Source: Pasteurellaceae bacterium Orientalotternb1
GTDB lineage: Bacteria; Pseudomonadota; Gammaproteobacteria; Enterobacterales; Pasteurellaceae
Length of the DNA: 64,000 nt
Assembly: GCA_011455275.1 (NCBI GenBank)
Contig: CP015028.1
Location: 434,001 to 498,000 of the forward strand
Direction of reading: 5' to 3'
In this document: one piece after another, positions 47,588 through 56,796 of the stretch
How positions within the stretch are numbered: the first letter of the stretch is position 1
Layout of the letters: each line of letters starts with the position of its first letter
Notes under the pieces: generated by a model
The model's database searches: none
Told to the model about the DNA's origin: nothing
The model's input: only the letters and a program-made list of their open reading frames with translations
Program-made: the position numbers and the translations under genes

Positions 47588-48559
47588 TTACAGCCAGCCT
47601 TTGCGTTTGAAATAGATATATGGCGTGGCGGCGGCACAGATCATCAAGCCGATTGCCATCGGGTAGCCATATTGAAATTTCAATTCAGGCATAATTTCAA
47701 AGTTCATTCCGTAAGTCGATGCCACTAGTGTTGCTGGCAGGAACATCACCGACACTACCGAGAAGAATTTCATAATGCGGTTCTGTTCAATGTTGATGAA
47801 ACCCATCGCCGCTTGCATCAAGAAGTTCACTTTTTGGAACAGCGATTCATTGTGCGGCTGCAGGGATTCAATATCGCGTAAAATATCGCGAGCCTGTTCT
47901 AACTGATTGTTTGGCAAGCGAGTTTTGCGTAATAAGAAACTTAATGCCCGCTGCGTATCCATCAAACACAGTCGCACTTTTGAGCTGGCATCTTCAAGTT
48001 CGGTGAGTTCTGCCAAAGCATCATCAAAGTTGTGATCGCCTTTTTTTTCTTTCTGTTCTTCTTGCTCTTTCAAGATCACACGGCTGAGTTTTTCCAAATC
48101 GGCGTAGATATTTTCAATCACGTCCGCCAACTGCTCGATTTTGGTTTCAAATAAGTCGAGTAGCAGTTCATAAGCATTGCCGTCGATCAATTTTTCACGG
48201 CGGGAACGCATTCGATACAGCCGAAACGCAGGCAAATCCCGCTCACGCAAGGTGAACAAACGCCCATCACGAATGGTAAAGCCCACGGTGGCGATGTCGG
48301 CGTAATCTTCATCATCTAAACAGTAGAAAAACGAGTGCAGATGCAAGCCGTCTTCGTCTTCAAAGAAACGGGCGGACGCTTCCAAATCTTCCAATTCGTG
48401 CTCTTCGGCGAGGGTTTGGTCTAAGCGATGTTCGAGTACGCTTCGTTCTTCATCGGTTGGGTCGATCAAATCGATCCAAATGGCATCGTTAAATTGGTTT
48501 TGAATGGTTTCATCTACACTGATCAAGCGGTCGTTTTGCAATGAAAATGCACGGATCAT
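47588..48559 (-). CDS. corA: magnesium/cobalt transporter CorA
   Basis: Pentameric Mg2+ channel of the inner membrane. The 323-residue protein has a long acidic cytoplasmic domain (about 1-255) and two C-terminal helices; the signature [10 protein letters not shown] follows the first helix (GMN motif, near residue 286), and the C-terminus KRKGWL is basic as in the family. TAGGAG before ATG 48559 supports the start. The 5' region up to 48780 is rich in inverted repeats and could be a structured leader. Confidence 0.95.
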   Translation of the reverse strand: MIRAFSLQNDRLISVDETIQNQFNDAIWIDLIDPTDEERSVLEHRLDQTLAEEHELEDLEASARFFEDEDGLHLHSFFYCLDDEDYADIATVGFTIRDGRLFTLRERDLPAFRLYRMRSRREKLIDGNAYELLLDLFETKIEQLADVIENIYADLEKLSRVILKEQEEQKEKKGDHNFDDALAELTELEDASSKVRLCLMDTQRALSFLLRKTRLPNNQLEQARDILRDIESLQPHNESLFQKVNFLMQAAMGFINIEQNRIMKFFSVVSVMFLPATLVASTYGMNFEIMPELKFQYGYPMAIGLMICAAATPYIYFKRKGWL

Positions 48560-48857
48560 TTTGGGCTCCTACTACAAGGGAGGCGATGAACACAAATGAA
48601 CAAAAAGGGAGATACTGACAGGAAATGCCGACACTCGTCGGCAATAGGATTTTGGACGAGATGGGCTAGTAAGCTGAGAAGTATCGACTGTGACTGTCCA
48701 AAATGCGGTATCCTCAAGGTGAAAAAAACGGGCGAATGGTACAGATTTCAAGCCAGTTCGTCAAGAATTTCCCGACCACAAGCGGTGAGATCAGGGGAAT
48801 TTTTTGCAAAAATTCAGTATAATCTGACCGCTTGTTGGCAACTTTCGGAGAATTTTT
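48560..48857. other. gap between corA and the lipoprotein gene, with structured segment
   Basis: Divergent intergenic stretch of 298 bases. ATTTTGGAC (48649-48657) pairs with GTCCAAAAT (48696-48704), and TGCCGAC-ACTC-GTCGGCA is a tight hairpin at about 48626-48643; both would fall in the corA leader on the minus strand. An inverted USS pair spans 48778-48838, and TATAAT (48818-48823) abuts the second USS as the likely -10 for the lipoprotein gene. A + strand frame containing CDCPKCG crosses the stretch, but I do not accept it as a gene. Confidence 0.5.
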
Positions 48858-49805
48858 ATGAAACAGCAAATGAAACTGGCAGTATTGAGTAGCACATTGT
48901 TTGGGCTAGTAGCTTGCGGGGGTGGTGGGGGAAGCGGTGCTTCTGAAACACACGCTTCTCACATTTCGAGTGAGCTTAAACAGCAAATCAAAAAAGAAAA
49001 AGTGTTTTCTAACGCAACATTAGAAGCTAGTGATATTCCCGTTAAAAACCAATCATTAGTCATTTTAGGCAAAGATTTCAAGCAAGAAGGTGTTGAACTC
49101 GATCTTTTTCCTGCCTTTAAACTTACCACGGAAAATTGGGAAGAAAAATTTGAAGTAGAGAGATCTCCTACTCAAGTTCAAGCAGGTCACCCAGAGTTCC
49201 ACCACGAAAAAGGTTTCTGGCGCGTTTATAACCAGGTCTATTCAGGTGTCGTCGGAACGACGATTACAGAACGCACCCTTGATGGTCGTTTACAATTTGA
49301 TACGCCATTTCGCTATTTTGAAGCCTTTGCCGTTGGTGTGCCAACACCAGCAAACAATCTTCCAACTGCCAACAAAGCACACTATGTAGGTAAAGCCTTC
49401 GATTACGACCAAGAAGGTTTACTCAGCTATCACGTTGACTTCGGCAAGAAAGAAGGCTACGGCGAAATCACAGGTTTAGGTCGCTATGGCAAAATCACCT
49501 TGGAGAAAAGCAATATCAGCGATTTATCCAAAGCAGGTGAATACACGCAATATATCTTTATTGACAACTTTGGACAAGGCATCACAGGTAAAGCTACTGC
49601 CGAGAAAGTATATGAATACCAAACCGAACTAGCTCCAAGTTCTCCATTAGTAATAATCTCACGTGAAGTTAAAGCCTACGATTTGCAGTTCTTTGGACCA
49701 AATGCCGAGGAAATTGGTGGTGCTGTTCGAGTGGATGAATATCGGGATCAACATCTTGATCGCCACAACGAAACCCCGATCGGCTTCGCTGGAACGAAAC
49801 AATAA
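48858..49805 (+). CDS. Slam-type surface lipoprotein (TbpB/fHbp-like beta-barrel)
   Basis: A 315-residue lipoprotein. Signal peptide II ends LVAC with Cys20, followed by a GGGGGSG tether typical of lipoproteins exported to the cell surface by Slam. The C-terminal part (about 170-315) has the TbpB-like barrel pattern: FDYDQEGLLSYHVDFGKKEG, GKITLEKSNI, NFGQGITGKA, FFGPNAEEIGGAVRVDE and a final GFAGTKQ. Such proteins bind host iron carriers, haem or complement factors; the ligand here is unknown. GGAG lies before ATG 48858. No tonB receptor or Slam gene adjoins it. Confidence 0.78.
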   Translation: MKQQMKLAVLSSTLFGLVACGGGGGSGASETHASHISSELKQQIKKEKVFSNATLEASDIPVKNQSLVILGKDFKQEGVELDLFPAFKLTTENWEEKFEVERSPTQVQAGHPEFHHEKGFWRVYNQVYSGVVGTTITERTLDGRLQFDTPFRYFEAFAVGVPTPANNLPTANKAHYVGKAFDYDQEGLLSYHVDFGKKEGYGEITGLGRYGKITLEKSNISDLSKAGEYTQYIFIDNFGQGITGKATAEKVYEYQTELAPSSPLVIISREVKAYDLQFFGPNAEEIGGAVRVDEYRDQHLDRHNETPIGFAGTKQ

Positions 49806-49818
49806 GTTCAAATCCCAA

Positions 49819-49879
49819 TACAAGCGGTCAGTTTCCCGAAAAGTTTTGCAAATTGTTAAGGAAATCTGACCGCTTTTTT
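49819..49879 (+). terminator. inverted-USS terminator after the lipoprotein gene
   Basis: AAGCGGTCAGTTTCC pairs (one bulge) with GGAAATCTGACCGCTT, followed directly by TTTTTTG. The spacer holds the USS tail TTTTGCAAA. Confidence 0.8.
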
Positions 49880-49919
49880 GTTATGGTATGTGCAATTTTT
49901 TCGAGTAGAGAAATGCACA

Positions 49920-50708
49920 ATGAACGATATTCAACAACCGCAATCCTCCCCATCTGACATCTCTTCCCCAGAAACCACTCATTTCGGTTTTAAAACCGTG
50001 GCTAAAGACGAAAAACAGCAGCTGGTTGCCAATGTTTTCCACAGTGTTGCAGGCAAATATGATTTGATGAATGATTTGCTTTCTTTTGGCATTCACCGCA
50101 TCTGGAAACGGTTTACCATTGATTGTAGTGGTGTGCGAAAGGGGCAGAAAGTGCTGGATTTGGCAGGCGGCACGGGCGATTTTACTGCTAAATTTTCTCG
50201 CATTGTGGGCGAAACGGGCGAAGTCGTATTGGCGGATATTAACAGCTCGATGCTAGAAGTGGGACGTGAAAAGCTTCGCAATCTCGGCGTGGTTGGCAAT
50301 GTCAATTATGTGCAGGCGAATGCGGAGTGCTTGCCGTTTGCGGATAACACTTTTGACTGCATTGTGATCAGCTTCGGCTTGCGTAACGTTACAGACAAAG
50401 ACAAAGCCCTGCGTTCGATGTTTCGTGTGCTGAAACCAGGCGGTCGTTTGTTGGTGTTGGAATTTTCTAAGCCGATTATTGACCCAATCAGCCAAGTGTA
50501 CAATTTCTACTCGTTCAATATTCTGCCAAAAGTGGGCGAAGTGGTGGTGAATGATGGCGACAGTTATCGCTATTTGGCGGAATCGATCCGTATGCACCCG
50601 AAACAAGATGAACTTAAAGCGATGATGGAAAATGCGGGCTTTGAAAGCGTCAATTACTACAATTTAAGTGCGGGCATTGTGGCATTGCATCGAGGGTATA
50701 AATTCTGA
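49920..50708 (+). CDS. ubiE: ubiquinone/menaquinone C-methyltransferase
   Basis: SAM-dependent C-methylation in both ubiquinone and menaquinone synthesis. The 262-residue enzyme shows [15 protein letters not shown] (SAM site I), [26 protein letters not shown] and [24 protein letters not shown]. The frame extends to 49878, but [10 protein letters not shown] at ATG 49920 fits, and the upstream part lies in the preceding terminator. ubiJ overlaps the stop (TGATG). Order ubiE-ubiJ-ubiB is as in E. coli. Confidence 0.96.
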   Translation: MNDIQQPQSSPSDISSPETTHFGFKTVAKDEKQQLVANVFHSVAGKYDLMNDLLSFGIHRIWKRFTIDCSGVRKGQKVLDLAGGTGDFTAKFSRIVGETGEVVLADINSSMLEVGREKLRNLGVVGNVNYVQANAECLPFADNTFDCIVISFGLRNVTDKDKALRSMFRVLKPGGRLLVLEFSKPIIDPISQVYNFYSFNILPKVGEVVVNDGDSYRYLAESIRMHPKQDELKAMMENAGFESVNYYNLSAGIVALHRGYKF

Positions 50709-51334
50709 TGAACCGCATTTTTCAACAACTGATGCTGCCGCAGTTGGCAATCGGTGGCATTGAAACAGCGTTTAACACCTTGCTCGCTCGCTCGACTCAT
50801 CTTGCTCCGATGTTACGCAAATTGTCGGGAAACGTGCTTCAAATTCAGCTCACTCGCCCTGATCTCACCTTTTTTATTTTATTTAGTGATAATCGCACCG
50901 ATTGGCTTTCTGTTTACGAAGGCGACGCCGATTGTGCTGTTCAGCTTGAAGCCACGGCGTTCCCCAAATTGGCGGACAAATCCAAATTAACCGAGCTGAT
51001 TAACGACAAGCGGTTGATTTTAAACGGCGATTTGCAAGTGCTACAACATTTCACCGCCCTGCTTGAACAGATCGAAAAAGATCCTGCTGAATGGCTTTCA
51101 CAGTTGATAGGCGATGTGCCCGCTCAACTTTCCACCGATTTTGCCAAAGGTATTTTCCGCAAACTGAAATCGCAATTTGAGCAAAACAACCGCCATTTAA
51201 TCGACAATTTAACCACCGAACGCCCTGTCTTGGTGCATCGCTTACAGCTCGCCGATTTCTGCGACCAAGTCAAGGAATTGGAGCAACAAGCGGTCAGATT
51301 AGAGCAAAAATTTGCAAATTTAGGCATTCAATGA
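50708..51334 (+). CDS. ubiJ: ubiquinone biosynthesis accessory factor UbiJ
   Basis: Lipid-binding SCP2-domain protein (208 residues) that scaffolds the soluble Ubi complex with UbiK. The SCP2 region spans about 15-115 ([41 protein letters not shown]), followed by a C-terminal coiled coil ([19 protein letters not shown]). The last residues are encoded by a USS (about 51290-51321), so an uptake sequence has become part of the coiled coil. Start overlaps ubiE's stop; its own stop overlaps the ubiB start. Confidence 0.9.
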   Translation: MNRIFQQLMLPQLAIGGIETAFNTLLARSTHLAPMLRKLSGNVLQIQLTRPDLTFFILFSDNRTDWLSVYEGDADCAVQLEATAFPKLADKSKLTELINDKRLILNGDLQVLQHFTALLEQIEKDPAEWLSQLIGDVPAQLSTDFAKGIFRKLKSQFEQNNRHLIDNLTTERPVLVHRLQLADFCDQVKELEQQAVRLEQKFANLGIQ

Positions 51335-52959
51335 ACATCAAAAACTTTCGCCGTCTCTACAAAATTATTCACACCTTTTTACGCTACGGGATTGATGAAG
51401 TCATTCCCGATCTGCCTCGCACTCGTTCGCTGCGGTTGGGGCGGAAGTCGCTGTTTTGGGTGCAAAATCAATTTCCAAATGAACCGCTTGGTGTGCGGCT
51501 ACGCCTTGCCTTACAGGAGTTAGGGCCTGTTTGGATCAAACTCGGGCAGATGCTTTCAACCCGTCGCGATCTGTTTGAACCTGAATTTGCCGATCAACTG
51601 TCGTTACTGCAAGATCAAGTCGATGCCTTTGACGGCAAATTAGCCCGTCAGCTCATCGAACAAGCCTTGGGCGGTTCCCTTGAAACGTGGTTTGATGAAT
51701 TTGATGAAACGGCGTTGGCATCGGCGTCTATCGCACAAGTTCATACGGCAAAATTCAACCAAAACCAACCGCTTGAATTGGCAGGCAAAGAAGTGGTGTT
51801 GAAGGTGATCCGCCCTGAGATCGAGCAAGTGATCAAAGACGATCTGGAATTGATGTATCGCCTTGCTCGTTTGATCCCGAAATTGTCTGCGGACGGCAAA
51901 CGGCTGCGGGCGGTGGAAGTGGTGCGGGAGTATGAAAAAACTGTGCGGGACGAGTTAGATCTTCACAAAGAAATGGCAAATGCGATCCGCTTGCGGGCTA
52001 ACTTTGACGGCAGCGAAATGCTCTATGTGCCAGAAATGTATCCTGATTTTTGCCATAAAAATCTGATTGTAATGGAGCGGATTTGCGGCATTCCCGTGGC
52101 GAATATTGCCGAACTCAAAGCCAACGGCACCGATATGAAACTGCTGGCGGAACGGGGCGTGCAGGTATTTTTCACCCAAGTGTTTCGTGATAGTTTTTTC
52201 CACGCCGATATGCACCCTGGCAACATTTTCGTGAACCCAAATCACCCTGAAAATCCGCAATATATTGGCATTGATTGTGGCATTGTCGGGCAGCTAAATG
52301 AGCACGATAAACGCTATCTTGCCGAGAGTTTTGTGGCGTTTTTCAACCGAGATTATCGCCGTGTGGCGTTGATGCACGTGGAATCAGGCTGGACGCCAGA
52401 AGACACGAACATTGACGCTTTCGAGCAAGCCTTTCGGGAAGTGTGCGAGCCGATTTTTGCCAAGCCGCTGTCAGAAATTTCTTTTGGGCAGGTTCTACTG
52501 AATTTGTTTAACGTGGCACGTGAATTTAATATGGAAGTGCAGCCACAGTTGGTATTGCTGCAAAAAACGTTGCTCTATATAGAAGGCTTGGGCAGACAGG
52601 TTTATCCGCAGTTGGACTTATGGCAAACGGCGAAACCGTTTTTGCAAAATTGGTTAGATGAACAGATGGGCGTGCAAGCGATGATCCGCCAAGTTCGCCA
52701 ACGTTTACCGCAATTTCGTGAACATTTTGCCGAATTTCCCGAAGCGGTTTTCCAAGCGTTGCAGCAACAAAAGCAGATCAACAAACGCCTTGCGGAAATT
52801 AATCAGAGTTTGCAGCAAAACCGCTCATCCCAGTTTGGTTCGACGTTACTTATCGGCGGATTACTGGCAGGGATCTTTTGGAAATTTGAAGCGATGCCGC
52901 TGTGGTTGAGTGTGAGTTTATTTCTGTTAAGTATCGTTTTACTTTTAAGACACAAGTAG
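51331..52959 (+). CDS. ubiB: ubiquinone biosynthesis ATPase/kinase-like UbiB
   Basis: Atypical kinase-like membrane protein needed for ubiquinone production. The 542 residues include [14 protein letters not shown] (the KxGQ motif), [13 protein letters not shown] (Ala-rich loop), [13 protein letters not shown] and IDCGIVGQL (metal-binding DFG-like motif), and two C-terminal membrane helices (about 500-540). It overlaps ubiJ by four bases. USS copies are absent from most of the gene. Confidence 0.96.
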   Translation: MNIKNFRRLYKIIHTFLRYGIDEVIPDLPRTRSLRLGRKSLFWVQNQFPNEPLGVRLRLALQELGPVWIKLGQMLSTRRDLFEPEFADQLSLLQDQVDAFDGKLARQLIEQALGGSLETWFDEFDETALASASIAQVHTAKFNQNQPLELAGKEVVLKVIRPEIEQVIKDDLELMYRLARLIPKLSADGKRLRAVEVVREYEKTVRDELDLHKEMANAIRLRANFDGSEMLYVPEMYPDFCHKNLIVMERICGIPVANIAELKANGTDMKLLAERGVQVFFTQVFRDSFFHADMHPGNIFVNPNHPENPQYIGIDCGIVGQLNEHDKRYLAESFVAFFNRDYRRVALMHVESGWTPEDTNIDAFEQAFREVCEPIFAKPLSEISFGQVLLNLFNVAREFNMEVQPQLVLLQKTLLYIEGLGRQVYPQLDLWQTAKPFLQNWLDEQMGVQAMIRQVRQRLPQFREHFAEFPEAVFQALQQQKQINKRLAEINQSLQQNRSSQFGSTLLIGGLLAGIFWKFEAMPLWLSVSLFLLSIVLLLRHK

Positions 52960-53051
52960 AACAATTTTATAGGGGACTCGCATCTGTTTATTTGATAGAT
53001 GGTCTACGCCAGTTCATTATGGGTATCTATTTGCAAAACTTTTTAAGGAAA

Positions 53052-53084
53052 TGACCGCTTGTATTGTGACAAGCGGTCAGTTTT
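53052..53084 (+). terminator. inverted-USS hairpin after ubiB
   Basis: TGACCGCTTGT-N6-ACAAGCGGTCA is a perfect 11-base stem followed by GTTTTG. It lies about 90 bases after ubiB and is followed by another USS tail (TATTTTGCAAA). Confidence 0.65.
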
Positions 53085-53094
53085 GTAGAATATT

Positions 53095-53539
53095 TTGCAA
53101 ATTGAGCAACTGTTGGAGCGGCAAGTTGATGTGCTGGTTACTGCCTAAACTCACCAAGATCCAAACTATTACAAAAGTATTCTCAAACACGTTCCGATTT
53201 TATTGATCGAGCGTTATGTACCGAGTTTGGATCTGTGTCATATTATCCGTATCGATACACCGAAAATAGCCGACGTGGTGCAGCAAACGGCAGAACGTTA
53301 TCAGCTTTGTGAGTATTACTATTTGGCGGGCTGCTTTCCCTTTCTCCGAGCCAATCACGTTTAGTAGGCTTTTGCTAAGGCTTGCAGCAAGCGAGTTTGA
53401 GCGAAACAAGCGGTTGGATTTTGCATAAAGATGATCAATCGGAGTCGGGCTACTAGATATTGCAACAAATCAATCAAGCAAAACCACGAGCAGCGCTCGC
53501 CCACGAAATTTTTGCCACCATTCACCAAAAATTGTAGGG
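53095..53539 (+). pseudogene. decayed LacI/Cra-family regulator fragment
   Basis: Frame 1 reads IEQLLERQVDVLVTA-stop-THQDPNYYKSILKHVPILLI, ERYVPSLDLCHIIRIDTPK and CEYYYLAGCFPF. A neighbouring frame then continues LSPSQSRLVGFC-stop-GLQQASL, and ILQQINQAKPRAALAHEIF with TIHQKL and a stop. Order and motifs match the effector-binding domain of LacI/FruR-type repressors (IEQLL-RQVDALLV, YLG-PELSPS). The DNA-binding N-terminus is missing and at least one frameshift and several stops are present. It is a relic with no product. Confidence 0.72.
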
Positions 53540-53869
53540 TAAAAAGTCAGAAAAGGTGACGGTAGCGTGTGAAATTATTTAGCGTGATCACTAAAATTCA
53601 CACAAGATGTTAAAAAATTTTAAAAAAATTGTTGTGCTATTTTTTAAAAGATTAAGTTATATAAAATACTACAGAAATAGAAATGCTAGATTTTTATCCT
53701 TTGTGTAAAGGGTGGAACTAGCATTTTTTATTGTATATTTTTAAAAACATAAGCATATTGGTTATTTTTGACTATTTACTTTCTTTAATTTGTTGGGCAT
53801 ATTGCAAGCAATTACGAATTTTTCGTAACAAATTTTATCCGATTAAAACAACAATTTGAGGGACTTACC
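53540..53869 (+). other. metP upstream region
   Basis: A 330-base AT-rich stretch with no gene. TATAAA (about 53659-53664) could be a -10. It is followed by the hairpin terminator listed separately, and then about 140 bases of leader before metP. I see no known riboswitch consensus. Confidence 0.5.
53681..53733 (+). terminator. two-tier hairpin terminator or attenuator before metP
   Basis: Outer stem AAATGCTAG (53681-53689) with CTAGCATTT (53718-53726) followed by TTTATTG; its 28-base loop holds an inner hairpin CCTTT-GTGT-AAAGG (53698-53711). It can end a short RNA started just upstream or attenuate metP. Confidence 0.7.
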
Positions 53870-55384
53870 GTGTCAAATTCAGCATCAAATGCCACGAATA
53901 GAGAAACGTTCTCTGGACGTGGTGTCTTTATTTTAGCCGCAATTGGTTCTGCGGTGGGGTTGGGAAATATCTGGCGTTTCCCTTATGTAACGTATGATAA
54001 CGGCGGTGGTGCGTTTATTATTCCTTACCTTGTCGCCTTACTTACTGCGGGGATCCCGCTTCTTTTCTTAGATTATGCGTTAGGGCATAAATATCGTGCT
54101 TCTGCACCACTTGCTTTCCGCCGTTTTAGCAAAAATTTTGAAACATTTGGTTGGTGGCAAGTGTTGATCAACGTGATCATCGGTATTTACTATGCTGTCA
54201 TTTTAGGTTGGGCGGCAACTTACACCTACTACTCTCTAAATAGTGCTTGGGGTGCAAATCCTGCTGATTTCTTTTTCAAAGAATTTTTACAAATGGCTGA
54301 CGGTGCGGGTGTAAGCCTTGATTTTGTTGGCACAGTAACAGGCCCATTAGTCGCAGTTTGGGTGGGCATTTTAGTGATCTTGGCTCTTGGTGTACAAAAA
54401 GGGATCGGTAAAGTGTCTGCGTTATTTATGCCGTTATTGACCATTATGTTCATCGTGCTTGTTATCACAGCTTTGTTTTTACCTGGGGCAGAAAAAGGCT
54501 TGAATGCATTATTCACACCAAACTGGGCAAAATTAAAAGATCCTAGCGTGTGGATTGCGGCTTACGGTCAGATCTTCTTCTCGCTCTCAATCTGCTTCGG
54601 GATTATGATCACCTATTCATCTTACTTGAAGAAAAAAACCGACTTAACCAGTTCAGGTTTAGTGGTCGGCTTTGCGAACAGTAGCTTTGAATTACTTGCA
54701 GGTATCGGGGTATTTGCAGCCCTTGGTTTTATGGCAACCGCAGGTGGTAAAGAAGTGAGTGAAGTGGCAACATCAGGTATCGGCTTAGCTTTCATCGCCT
54801 TTCCTGCGATTATTGACCAAGCCCCATTTGGCAGTGCTATCGGTGTGCTATTCTTCGGCTCGTTGCTCTTTGCAGGGATTACTTCTCTTGTTTCCATTTT
54901 GGAAGTTATTATTGCCGCAGTACAAGATAAATTACAGCTTGGACGCGTAAAAGCAACGGTAATCGTTTGTGTCCCAATGGGCGTCGTTTCAATCTTGCTA
55001 TTCGGCACAACTACTGGCTTACCTGTGCTTGATGTATTAGATAAATTCGTAAACAGCTTTGGTATCGTTGCAGTGGCATTCTTCTCATTAGTGGCAATAG
55101 CATTTAGCAAAAAACTCTCGGCTCTTTCCGACCACTTAAATGAAGTCTCTTCATTCAAACTTGGTGTGGTATGGCGTGTATTAGTTGGTGGTGTGATCCC
55201 TGTCGTGCTTGGTTATATGTTATTCAGAGAAGTATTTAAAGTGCTAAGCGAAGGCTATGGCGGTTACCCAACGTGGTTTGTCGCCATCTTCGGCTGGGGT
55301 ATGGCAATTGGATTGGTTGCGATCGGGTTCGTACTCTCTCGCCTGAACTGGAAAAATGAACCAAAATTTGAGGAGGAAAAATAA
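53870..55384 (+). CDS. sodium-dependent amino-acid transporter, NSS/SNF family (MetP-like)
   Basis: LeuT-fold sodium symporter of 504 residues with about twelve helices. The N-terminal signature [23 protein letters not shown] is the sodium and substrate site 1 of the family; [18 protein letters not shown] marks helix 6-7. The gene is followed with a one-base overlap by a 30-codon gene for a small membrane protein of the MetS type, which places it in the methionine/alanine-importing branch. Start taken as GTG 53870 after GAGGGAC. A strong inverted-USS terminator ends the pair. Confidence 0.86.
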   Translation: MSNSASNATNRETFSGRGVFILAAIGSAVGLGNIWRFPYVTYDNGGGAFIIPYLVALLTAGIPLLFLDYALGHKYRASAPLAFRRFSKNFETFGWWQVLINVIIGIYYAVILGWAATYTYYSLNSAWGANPADFFFKEFLQMADGAGVSLDFVGTVTGPLVAVWVGILVILALGVQKGIGKVSALFMPLLTIMFIVLVITALFLPGAEKGLNALFTPNWAKLKDPSVWIAAYGQIFFSLSICFGIMITYSSYLKKKTDLTSSGLVVGFANSSFELLAGIGVFAALGFMATAGGKEVSEVATSGIGLAFIAFPAIIDQAPFGSAIGVLFFGSLLFAGITSLVSILEVIIAAVQDKLQLGRVKATVIVCVPMGVVSILLFGTTTGLPVLDVLDKFVNSFGIVAVAFFSLVAIAFSKKLSALSDHLNEVSSFKLGVVWRVLVGGVIPVVLGYMLFREVFKVLSEGYGGYPTWFVAIFGWGMAIGLVAIGFVLSRLNWKNEPKFEEEK

Positions 55385-55476
55385 TGAGTGGTGGTGCAAT
55401 TTTAATGATGTCAGCGTCATTGATTATTATCTGGGGAGGCTTACTCATAGCCGTAGCAAACTTGCCAAAAGAATAA
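55384..55476 (+). CDS. NSS transporter small subunit, MetS-like (30 residues)
   Basis: A 30-residue, single-helix protein: a short start, then ILMMSASLIIIWGGLLIAVA and a polar tail NLPKE. The WGGL motif and the position directly after an NSS transporter match the MetS small subunit of the Corynebacterium MetPS methionine/alanine importer, which is needed for transport there. Its ATG overlaps the transporter's stop (TAATG), and GAGGAGG lies just upstream. Easily missed because of its size. Confidence 0.82.
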   Translation: MSGGAILMMSASLIIIWGGLLIAVANLPKE

Positions 55477-55491
55477 TTGGTAAAAAATGCT

Positions 55492-55547
55492 AAGGAACTG
55501 ACCGCTTGTAGGAAGCCATGCAAGCGGTCAGTTCCTTTTGTTTTTTT
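55492..55547 (+). terminator. perfect inverted-USS terminator after the NSS operon
   Basis: AAGGAACTGACCGCTTG (55492-55508) and CAAGCGGTCAGTTCCTT (55521-55537) form a 17-base perfect stem with a 12-base loop, followed by TTGTTTTTTT. Two opposed USS make the two arms. Confidence 0.92.
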
Positions 55548-55680
55548 GCAAGTGGCTTAACACTTGTTGCTTAAGACCTTGAGCGTGGCGATATTTTGAA
55601 AATTATTTTTTAATAAAAATTAAATAAAGTAACAAAATCTGCTCAAAAAAGAAGCCAAATGGAGTGATATAAAAATAAAA

Positions 55681-55696
55681 TGTGATCTAGATCTCA
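55681..55696 (+). promoter_or_regulatory. CRP site upstream of manXYZ
   Basis: TGTGATCTAGATCTCA differs from the ideal CRP site TGTGATCTAGATCACA at one position. A TAAAAT (55736-55741) with a weak TTGTCG 16 bases before it could be the promoter, giving a CRP centre near -60. The 335-base gap between the NSS terminator and manX holds no gene. Confidence 0.85.
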
Positions 55697-55811
55697 TTTT
55701 TGGTGAATTTTTGTTGTCGAAAAGTAACCACAGGTTAAAATTCAACTGATTTTTTTCTCCATTTGAAAATAAATTTATCCTTTTCATTTTTTTACTTTAA
55801 GGAACTGTAAA

Positions 55812-56786
55812 ATGAGTATTGCGATCATTATCGCGACCCACGGCGTTGCGGCAGAGCAGCTTCTCAGAACCACTGAGATGTTGATCGGCGAGCAAAGCGA
55901 TGTGGCGTTTATTGACTTTGTGCCAGGTGAAAATGCTGAAACCATTATGGGCAAATATCAGCAGAAATTGGCAACGGATTTAGCCCATTGCGATCAAGTG
56001 TTGTTCTTGGTCGATACTTGGGGTGGCAGTCCGTTTAATGCGGCAAACCGTGTGATCGGCGAGCAAACCAATATGGATATTGTCACTGGTGTGAATGTGC
56101 CGATGTTAGTCGAAACCTTTATGGCACGGGATGATGATCCAAGCCTTGAAGAATTGGTTGAAGTGGCGTTAGAAACAGGTCGTGGCGGCGTGCGTGCGTT
56201 ACGTTATCAAGAGCCTGAAGAAGCTCCAGCAGCTACTGTAGAACTTGCTAAACCTGTTGAGCCATCAGTGGTCACGCCAAACGGGGTAGGACACTTAGAA
56301 ATCGGCTTAGCACGTATTGATGACCGCTTAATTCACGGTCAAGTGGCAACTCGCTGGACGAAAGAGAGCCGTGTGAGCCGTATTGTTGTGGTGAATGATG
56401 ATGTGGCGAAAGACAGTGTACGTGCCACAATGCTGAAAAGCGTGGCACCGCCAGGCGTAACCGCTCATGTTGTGGACGTAGAAAAAATGATCCGTGTATA
56501 TAACAACCCAGAATACGCAGGTGAGCGAATGATGTTGTTGTTCACCAATCCAACGGATGTGGTGCGTTTAATGGAAGCTGGCGTGGAATTCAAATCCATT
56601 AACATCGGCGGTATGGCATATAAAGACGGTAAGAAGATGATTACCAGTGCCGTAGCGGTGGATGAGAAAGATATTGAAGCCTTTAAAATGCTTGATGCGA
56701 AGAAAATTGAGCTGGATGTGCGTAAAGTGTCAAACGACAGCCGTCAGTATATGATGGATCTGTTAAAGAAAAATAACTTAATCTAA
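55812..56786 (+). CDS. manX: mannose PTS EIIAB
   Basis: Phosphoryl-carrying component of the mannose-family PTS, 324 residues. The EIIA domain (1-132) has phosphorylated His10 in IATHG and VDTWGGSPFN; an Ala/Pro-rich linker (137-158) leads to the EIIB domain with His175 in RIDDRLIHGQVATRW. AAGGAACTG before ATG 55812 supports the start. First gene of manXYZ; broad hexose specificity (mannose, glucose, glucosamine) is usual. Confidence 0.96.
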   Translation: MSIAIIIATHGVAAEQLLRTTEMLIGEQSDVAFIDFVPGENAETIMGKYQQKLATDLAHCDQVLFLVDTWGGSPFNAANRVIGEQTNMDIVTGVNVPMLVETFMARDDDPSLEELVEVALETGRGGVRALRYQEPEEAPAATVELAKPVEPSVVTPNGVGHLEIGLARIDDRLIHGQVATRWTKESRVSRIVVVNDDVAKDSVRATMLKSVAPPGVTAHVVDVEKMIRVYNNPEYAGERMMLLFTNPTDVVRLMEAGVEFKSINIGGMAYKDGKKMITSAVAVDEKDIEAFKMLDAKKIELDVRKVSNDSRQYMMDLLKKNNLI

Positions 56787-56796
56787 GGAATTTATG

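Noticed and set aside
48596..48892. 98-codon + strand frame with CDCPKCG (zinc-ribbon-like) between corA and the lipoprotein gene
   Set aside because: It runs through a USS pair and into the lipoprotein start, has no ribosome site, and the cysteine cluster is short. The hairpins in it fit a corA leader better.
53540..53869. Glycine-type or other amino-acid riboswitch before the NSS transporter
   Set aside because: I looked for a riboswitch consensus; none is visible. Only a hairpin terminator is supported.
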